Source: an uncultured Bacteroidota bacterium (lineage in GTDB: Bacteria; Bacteroidota; Ignavibacteria; UBA10030; UBA8401). From it: DNA of 64,000 nucleotides. Numbering within the stretch: the first letter of the stretch is position 1; each line of letters begins with the position of its first letter. Shown piece after piece: positions 58,600 to 64,000 of this stretch. A program made the translations under genes and the position numbers. The notes below the pieces were generated by a model. That model was not told where the DNA came from, searched no databases, and worked only from the letters and a program-made list of their open reading frames with translations. The DNA lies in contig CALETH010000131.1 of assembly GCA_937920105.1 (NCBI GenBank), positions 7,219-71,218 on the forward strand. The letters are read 5' to 3'.

Positions 58600-59391
58600 A
58601 TGCAAAAACTTTCTGCTCTTATTGTTGATGATGAAATGTGGGGAAGGAAAAATTTAGAAAAACTATTATTGTATTACTGTCCTGAAATACAAATTATAGG
58701 GATGGCAAGCTCTGCAGCAGAAGCGAAAACAATAGTTGAGCAACAAACTCCCGATATTATTTTTTTGGATATTGAAATGCCAAATGTTAATGGCTTTCAA
58801 TTTTTGGATTCTTTTACAGAAAGAAATTTTTCTGTTATTTTTGTTACTGCTTACAGCCGTTATGCATTGCAAGCCATTAAAGCCAGTGCTGTTGATTACA
58901 TTCTCAAACCGATTAATATACAAGAATTACAGAATGCAGTACAAAAATCATGTACAATTCATACATTAAAAAAATCTCATAAGACGCTGCAAAAAAATTA
59001 TCGTGCTTCTGTAACTAATTTGCTTAATGAAATACAAAAAGAACAATATCCGGATAAAATTACACTTCCGCATTCCGAAGAATATCGCATTGTAAATGTG
59101 AAAGATATTATCCGATTGGAAGGCGATGATAATTACACACACATTTATTGTTTCAATCAAAAACCTGTTCTTGCTTCTAAAACACTTCGTGAGTTTGAAG
59201 AATTATTTGATACGACAAAATTTTTTCGAATTCACAAATCTCACATTATTAATCTCGCTTATCTTAAAAGTTATTCTTCTCGTGATGGTGGTTTTGTAAC
59301 GATGTTCGATGGTGTAAAACTTCCTATTTCACGGAGAAGATATACAGATTTTCTCGATGTAGTAAAAAATTCAGCGCCGTTAATTCAGTAA
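58600..59391 (+). CDS. LytTR family response regulator
   Basis: 263 residues. Receiver domain 1-120 with the acidic pair Asp10-Asp11, phospho-acceptor Asp57 (FLDIEMPN), Thr83 and Lys103 (ILKPI). The LytTR DNA-binding domain covers about 155-258: IVNVKDIIRLEGDDNYTHIY and FFRIHKSHIINLAYLKSY. LytTR proteins bind pairs of short direct repeats about 21 bp apart. It is followed after 2 nt by its sensor kinase. Confidence 0.96.
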   Translation: MQKLSALIVDDEMWGRKNLEKLLLYYCPEIQIIGMASSAAEAKTIVEQQTPDIIFLDIEMPNVNGFQFLDSFTERNFSVIFVTAYSRYALQAIKASAVDYILKPINIQELQNAVQKSCTIHTLKKSHKTLQKNYRASVTNLLNEIQKEQYPDKITLPHSEEYRIVNVKDIIRLEGDDNYTHIYCFNQKPVLASKTLREFEELFDTTKFFRIHKSHIINLAYLKSYSSRDGGFVTMFDGVKLPISRRRYTDFLDVVKNSAPLIQ

Positions 59392-59393
59392 AT

Positions 59394-62231
59394 ATGAGAA
59401 AAATCTTTCCTCTTTTCTTTTGTATTATTTCCACAACTTTTGCACAAATGTTTCCATACTATCATTACACCGTTGATGATGGTTTGCCGCATTCAGTAGT
59501 GTATAGAATGCTTCAAGATAAAAAGGGCTTTTTGTGGTTCACAACGGATAATGGAGTAAGTAAATATGATGGTGAAACATTTACGAATTTTTCTGTTGTA
59601 GAGGGTCTTCTTTCCAACAGTGTTGTTCCAATAGCAGAATCTTCGGATGGAAAAATTTTTGTTGGAGTATATGGAAAAGGAATTAATTATATACAAAATA
59701 ATAAAGTGTATTTATATCATAAGAATATTAATATAAACTCTTTTATGATAGAACGTAATGGTTATTTGTATGTACAATCAGGTTTTGCATGTGTAAAAAT
59801 TAATGATACTAGTAGTCAGTTTTTATGGAAACCTACGGGGAAATCTTTTGGTTTATACAAAACCTTACAACAAGATATTTTAGTCATGAAAGAAGGAGGG
59901 GGTCTTTACAGCATGGTTAATGATACAATTGTACCATACAAAAATAATATTCTTGGGAACAAAGAAATATTTTCTTTACACCAAGAAGAAGATAGTATTC
60001 TTTGGTGCGGTTCTATAGGAAAGATATTAAAAATTCAGGATACAATAGTACATGAAATAGTTCTTCCTTTTAAAAAAAAAGTTTATGGAATTTTTATTGA
60101 TTCTCAAAAGCGAATCTGGTTTACTATTCCAAATGAAGGCATTTTTTTATTAGAAAATGAAAAAATCACCTCTATAGGCAAAAAATTAAATATAGAAAAA
60201 GATAATATAGGTTGGCCAAAAGAAGATAAAGAAGGAAATATATGGATTACACCATATGGCAAGGAAGTGTATTGTATCTATAATACTTATATCACCAATT
60301 ATTCTACACAAGATGGTTTAAGCCATAACTATGTAAAAACAATAACACAAGATAGATATGGAAGAATTTTAATTGGAACACTTAATGGAATTACAATTAT
60401 TCATAATGATAGTGTAACTCTACCAAAAAATAATTATCAAAATTATGAAGTACGGACAATCTTTACAGGATTGAAAGATACAATAGCAATTTTTGGTTCT
60501 GCGTCTGCTATCCAGAACAAAAAAAATCTTCCATATGATAGCTACACAACATATTACTATTGGCCAAATTTAACATCTCTAGCAAAAATTAATAATACAG
60601 ATACATTATTAGGTGGAATGTGGCAAAACTGGATAGTTTTTACTAATCCTCAAGGCAATATTATACGATATACACAACTTTATAAAAACTTTTCCGGTTA
60701 CATTCGAACAAAAAAACTTTATAAAGATGTGCACAATAGAATATGGATTGGTACAACATCAGGTTTATGTCAATATGTAAATACTGATAGTGTGTATTGT
60801 TATGAAGGTGATACACCACTCACAGGAATTATTGAAGATATTACCGAAGATAGTTCACAGAGAGTATGGGTCGTCAGCAATAAAGGAGTAATGTATTACA
60901 AAAATAATGAATGGAAAAATTTTATCTTACCGGAATATACAATCAATGCCGCAACATCACTTCAGTTTGATTTAAAGAACCATCTTTGGCTTGGTACATC
61001 AAACGGTTTGTATTATTATGATGGAAAAACCGTAAAACATTTTACTAAATATTCAGGTCTTACTTCCAACAATATTACTACACTTTATTATGAAAAAGAA
61101 AAAAATTTTTTATGGATTGGAACAACTGAAGGTTTATCCAGAATAAATATTACACAATATCATTCGTCTATTGCTAAACCACTTACACCGATTATTTCAA
61201 AAGTGGTTGTTGAAGATTCTACTATTTATGAACCCACATCATTACAACTTTCATCAATACAAAATGCTGTAAAAATTTATTTTGCTGGACTTCATTTTCA
61301 ACGTCCTAAAAGTGTAATTTATGAATACCGACTTAATGAAGACACTTTATGGCGAAAAACACAAAGTAATATAGTGGAACTGTTAAATATTTCTTATGGA
61401 ACAACACAACTTTTTATGCGGGCAAAAACAGAAAACAGAGAATGGAGTACCCCAATTACATTTCTTATAGAAAAAGAAACACCATTCTGGGCAACACTTC
61501 CATTTTACATTTTTTGTGGTATGATTGGCATCACTATTATTTTTGTGATAACGGAACGTCGCATTCGTAGTATAAAAAAACGCGAGCAGGAAAAAACAAC
61601 ATTACTCAATACAATGAAAAAATTAGAATACCAAGCACTTGCTGCAATGATGAATCCGCATTTTATTTTTAATTCACTTAATGCCATACAATCTTTAATA
61701 AATAATTTGGAAATCCGCAAAGCCAATGAATATCTTACAAGTTTTTCACAACTGATACGTAGTAATTTGGATGTTGTAGAAAAAAATATAATTTCATTGC
61801 ACGAAGAATTAGAAAGATTACAATTATATTTATTATTAGAAAAACTTCGATTTGGAGATTCTTTAGAATATATCATCACCGTAGAAAAAGAAATAGATTT
61901 AGAAGAAACCTTTATTCCTAATATGCTTTTACAACCATTTGTAGAAAATTCTTTACGACATGGAATTTTACCCAGTGGAAGAGATGGAAAAATTTCTATT
62001 ATTATCAAAAAGGAAAATACTATAAAAATTTTTATAGAAGATAATGGTGTTGGTATGAAAACAACATCTTTTGATTATACTTCTAAGGGAATACGACTTA
62101 TACAAGAACGCCTACAACTGCTTTACAAAGAACAGTACACACCAATTCTTTTTCATACACTCACCGATAATTCTGGAAATATTCTGGGTACTCGTGTAGA
62201 AATCACTCTTCCAGACTCTGCAATACTCTAA
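59394..62231 (+). CDS. Sensor histidine kinase, LytS-type, with two-component regulator propeller
   Basis: 945 residues. Signal peptide 1-18 (CIISTTFAQ). The extracellular part (about 20-690) contains many Reg_prop units of the type DNGVSKYDGETFTNF and LGTSNGLYYYDG, which build two beta-propellers, followed by a Y_Y_Y domain (FAGLHFQRPKSVIYEYRL). One membrane span at about 701-722. Cytoplasmic dimerisation part with His756 in MMNPHFIFNSLNAIQSLINN, then the HATPase domain with FVENSLRHGI and DNGVGM. No HisKA core. The partner is the response regulator directly upstream. Confidence 0.96.
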   Translation: MRKIFPLFFCIISTTFAQMFPYYHYTVDDGLPHSVVYRMLQDKKGFLWFTTDNGVSKYDGETFTNFSVVEGLLSNSVVPIAESSDGKIFVGVYGKGINYIQNNKVYLYHKNININSFMIERNGYLYVQSGFACVKINDTSSQFLWKPTGKSFGLYKTLQQDILVMKEGGGLYSMVNDTIVPYKNNILGNKEIFSLHQEEDSILWCGSIGKILKIQDTIVHEIVLPFKKKVYGIFIDSQKRIWFTIPNEGIFLLENEKITSIGKKLNIEKDNIGWPKEDKEGNIWITPYGKEVYCIYNTYITNYSTQDGLSHNYVKTITQDRYGRILIGTLNGITIIHNDSVTLPKNNYQNYEVRTIFTGLKDTIAIFGSASAIQNKKNLPYDSYTTYYYWPNLTSLAKINNTDTLLGGMWQNWIVFTNPQGNIIRYTQLYKNFSGYIRTKKLYKDVHNRIWIGTTSGLCQYVNTDSVYCYEGDTPLTGIIEDITEDSSQRVWVVSNKGVMYYKNNEWKNFILPEYTINAATSLQFDLKNHLWLGTSNGLYYYDGKTVKHFTKYSGLTSNNITTLYYEKEKNFLWIGTTEGLSRINITQYHSSIAKPLTPIISKVVVEDSTIYEPTSLQLSSIQNAVKIYFAGLHFQRPKSVIYEYRLNEDTLWRKTQSNIVELLNISYGTTQLFMRAKTENREWSTPITFLIEKETPFWATLPFYIFCGMIGITIIFVITERRIRSIKKREQEKTTLLNTMKKLEYQALAAMMNPHFIFNSLNAIQSLINNLEIRKANEYLTSFSQLIRSNLDVVEKNIISLHEELERLQLYLLLEKLRFGDSLEYIITVEKEIDLEETFIPNMLLQPFVENSLRHGILPSGRDGKISIIIKKENTIKIFIEDNGVGMKTTSFDYTSKGIRLIQERLQLLYKEQYTPILFHTLTDNSGNILGTRVEITLPDSAIL

Positions 62232-62270
62232 TTTTTATCCTTTTTCTTTTATACTTAATACTTTTCTGTA

Positions 62271-62318
62271 ACCGTTTCCTCGCCACACACTACCGTTTAC
62301 TCATTTATTGCTACCGTT
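62271..62318 (+). promoter_or_regulatory. Triple direct repeat, probable LytTR binding site
   Basis: ACCGTT at 62271-62276, 62292-62297 and 62313-62318: spacing is exactly 21 nt twice. The extended motif is (T/C)(A/T)ACCGTTNNCTC. Known LytTR sites are 9-bp direct repeats, starting [TA][AC][CA]GTT, with 12-13 nt between (period 21-22). The array lies between the kinase gene and the surface-protein gene on the same strand as both. Confidence 0.7.
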
Positions 62319-62331
62319 GGCTCATTCTCTC

Positions 62332-62359
62332 TTGAAAGCAGGTATCATCTTTTTGTATT
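62332..62359 (+). promoter_or_regulatory. Candidate promoter of the surface-protein gene
   Basis: TTGAAA, spacer of 16 nt, TGTATT, beginning 14 nt downstream of the last ACCGTT repeat. That places the repeats just upstream of the -35 box, the classical activator position. Confidence 0.4.
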
Positions 62360-62402
62360 ATTTCACCTCACAAAAAACTAAAAATAGGAATTACTAAAAA
62401 AT

Positions 62403-62425
62403 AGGAGGTCTTTATGCCACCATAA
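62403..62425 (+). other. Strong ribosome site with a 3-codon leader ORF (M-P-P-stop)
   Basis: Perfect AGGAGG at 62403-62408, 5 nt spacer, then ATG-CCA-CCA-TAA (62414-62425). The main gene starts 68 nt further on. It may be a tiny regulatory leader or a degenerate start. Confidence 0.4.
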
Positions 62426-62492
62426 ATTAATATGCAATCTGCAATGAAAAATCACAAAAAATCAAATTTAAAAATTATAAGGAAAACAAAAA

Positions 62493-64000
62493 ATGAAAAC
62501 CATAAAACTTTTTTACCTCATCGTAATAACAATGTGTGTAACACACACAACAATATTTGCACAAGCAACACAGGCAACAAATGTATTAAATGGTACACAA
62601 TATTTAGGTTCAAGTAATAATTTTGATATTATTTTTAAAAGAAATAATACACCTGCTGGGTTATTAGGACCATTTAATACATCATTTGGAGTAAATGCTC
62701 TTAATCTTTCTTCAACGGGTTCATATAATACAGCAGTAGGAGTATCATCGTTAGCATTAAATATCAGTGGAAGTAGTAACACTGCTAATGGTGTTTTCTC
62801 ATTGTATTACAATACAACAGGAAATTATAATACTGCTTTTGGTTACAATTCTTTAATAGACAATACCAGTGGAACTTTAAATACTGCAATAGGATATGGT
62901 GCTAATGTTGGTTCAGGGAATTTAAAGCATGCAACAGCAGTAGGTGCTAATGCAATTGTTACCAGTGATAGCAGTGTTCAATTAGGTAGTGCATTCGTAA
63001 AAAAAGTGTATGCTGGAGTAGGTGCTAATGCTACGCTTATTGCAGGAAAATTGCAAATTACCGGTGGTACGTTAGGAGCAGGAAAAGTTCTTACTTCTAC
63101 TGATGCTACTGGTATTGCTACATGGCAAACCCCACCTACATCACCATGGTTAACTTCTGGTTCTAATACCTATTATAATAATGGAAGAGTAGGAATTGGA
63201 ACTGGAACACCCTCAGAAAAATTAGATGTCAGCGGAAATATTACTCTTAGTGGAAATGTTGACGGAAAAAGACCAAATGGAGCATTAGCAATCCATGCTA
63301 ACGGTTGGTCTCAAGGAGGAGGAGGAATAGAATTATATGGAAATAATCATCCTTCCAAACCAGGATATTTAGGATTGTGCGCTGGTAATGGAACAAATGG
63401 AAATGGAGAAATTCAATTTAATGATTATAATGGTACTAGCTGGGATGTAAATATGGTTATTAAAAATAATGGTAATGTGGGTATAGGAACAGAAACTCCA
63501 TACTCTAAATTGCATATAAAAGGGATAGCTAATGAAACAGGAATTATTTCAACAACTACACATAATGCAGATTATGGTTATAACACATTAATTGAAGTCA
63601 ATCGTAATCTCACCAAAGCATTTGCAGTACAAAATAACGGCGTAGAAACATTAAGAATACTTGGTGATGGTAGTCTTTATGCACAAGATACATGGAAATG
63701 GTCAGATAAACGATTTAAAAAAAATATACAACCAATTTCTAATTCTATCGGAATAGTAAAAAAACTTAATGGTGTAAGTTATGAAGTGAATAAAGAACTC
63801 GCAGAAAATCCTAATGCAACAGGAGAAAAATCTTTAGGGTTTATCGCACAAGAAGTAGAAACTGTATTACCACAAAGTGTTCGCAAAGATGAAAAAGGAT
63901 TTTACGCAGTAAATTATGAAACAGTAATTCCTGTTCTTACAGAAGCAATTAAAGAGCAACAAAAAATGATAGAACAATTACAAGCCGCATTACAAAAACT
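62493..64000 (+). CDS. Surface protein with C-terminal endosialidase-type chaperone domain, 3'-truncated by the window
   Basis: More than 502 residues; the frame is open to the last base. ATG at 62493 with AAGGAAAAC upstream. Signal peptide 1-24 (MKTIKLFYLIVITMCVTHTTIFAQ). Then a low-complexity region of short NTAVG/NTAFG-type repeats (NTAVGVSSLALNISGSSNTA, NTAFGYNSL, NTAIGYGANVGSG) like the head repeats of trimeric adhesins, several VGIGT.TPSEKLDVSGNI-type units, and at the end SDKRFKKNIQPI...GFIAQEVETVLP, the start of the peptidase S74 intramolecular chaperone (catalytic Ser in WSDKR). In phage tail spikes this domain drives trimer assembly and cuts itself off. It is the likely target of the LytTR system upstream. 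Confidence 0.9.
   Translation, partial: MKTIKLFYLIVITMCVTHTTIFAQATQATNVLNGTQYLGSSNNFDIIFKRNNTPAGLLGPFNTSFGVNALNLSSTGSYNTAVGVSSLALNISGSSNTANGVFSLYYNTTGNYNTAFGYNSLIDNTSGTLNTAIGYGANVGSGNLKHATAVGANAIVTSDSSVQLGSAFVKKVYAGVGANATLIAGKLQITGGTLGAGKVLTSTDATGIATWQTPPTSPWLTSGSNTYYNNGRVGIGTGTPSEKLDVSGNITLSGNVDGKRPNGALAIHANGWSQGGGGIELYGNNHPSKPGYLGLCAGNGTNGNGEIQFNDYNGTSWDVNMVIKNNGNVGIGTETPYSKLHIKGIANETGIISTTTHNADYGYNTLIEVNRNLTKAFAVQNNGVETLRILGDGSLYAQDTWKWSDKRFKKNIQPISNSIGIVKKLNGVSYEVNKELAENPNATGEKSLGFIAQEVETVLPQSVRKDEKGFYAVNYETVIPVLTEAIKEQQKMIEQLQAALQK

Noticed and set aside
62493..64000. A prophage tail-fibre gene
   Set aside because: It has a signal peptide and no phage genes near it in the window; a chromosomal surface protein is more likely.

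Overview
The window is AT-rich DNA (about one third G+C by eye) from a Gram-negative bacterium of the Bacteroidota/Chlorobiota/Ignavibacteriota superphylum. The best marker is the secreted beta-propeller protein at 16006-18030, which ends in a type IX secretion sorting domain with the YPNPFNP signature common in Ignavibacteria, Kapabacteria and Chlorobi relatives. An NADH-quinone oxidoreductase set without nuoE, nuoF and nuoG, a B12-dependent ribonucleotide reductase and LytTR-type two-component signalling agree with this. I cannot fix genus or species.

Layout. 1-2435: the 3' part of an M3 metallopeptidase and a small outer-membrane-type protein. 2458-12000 (minus strand): a protein-quality-control block, hrcA, an unknown gene, grpE and dnaJ, then clpB, a RES-domain gene and dnaK. 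12239-15458 (plus): birA, a three-gene toxin-antitoxin cluster, coaX and a membrane-anchored TPR protein. 15585-35003: the complex I locus nuoA-B-C-D-H-I-J-K-L-M-N in canonical order, opened at almost every junction by unrelated cargo: a T9SS beta-propeller protein, HicBA, small membrane and TPR proteins, a frameshifted PIN gene, a TMEM43 homologue, a second toxin-antitoxin pair with a decayed copy of its antitoxin, a GIY-YIG protein, a tandem membrane-protein pair and a WG-repeat lipoprotein. 35009-41183: a CAT-anticodon tRNA, tilS, hpt, two envelope genes, ftsH and a dolichol-kinase-like gene. 41240-46595: a TPR lipoprotein with an eroded CHAT domain, then on the minus strand nudix, mscS, pyrE, a pterin dehydratase and a small exported protein. 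46957-56517: nrdJ, gmhA, a secreted four-repeat protein, a Fic enzyme, a VOC protein, a DUF6428 protein, sdaA, a pseudouridine synthase and a Phd/PIN pair. 56581-58382 (minus): a small Cys protein and hutU. 58600-64000: a LytTR response regulator, its propeller-type histidine kinase, and a surface protein with an intramolecular-chaperone end that runs off the window.

How it works together. The housekeeping content covers protein folding (HrcA, DnaK, DnaJ, GrpE, ClpB, FtsH), respiration (an 11-subunit complex I that probably takes electrons from something other than NADH), and nucleotide and cofactor supply (BirA, CoaX, PyrE, Hpt, NrdJ). Between these lie many small selfish or defence-like modules and a population of palindromic intergenic repeats (tgtcaag, cctgtgagg, attcccgc and cccctctg types) that recur and sometimes nest. 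The clearest regulatory discovery is a set of three direct repeats of ACCGTT at exact 21-nt spacing (62271-62318), just downstream of the LytTR system and upstream of the surface-protein gene. This is what a LytTR binding site should look like and suggests a self-contained signal-to-surface circuit. No CRISPR array, rRNA operon, IS transposase or prophage was seen.
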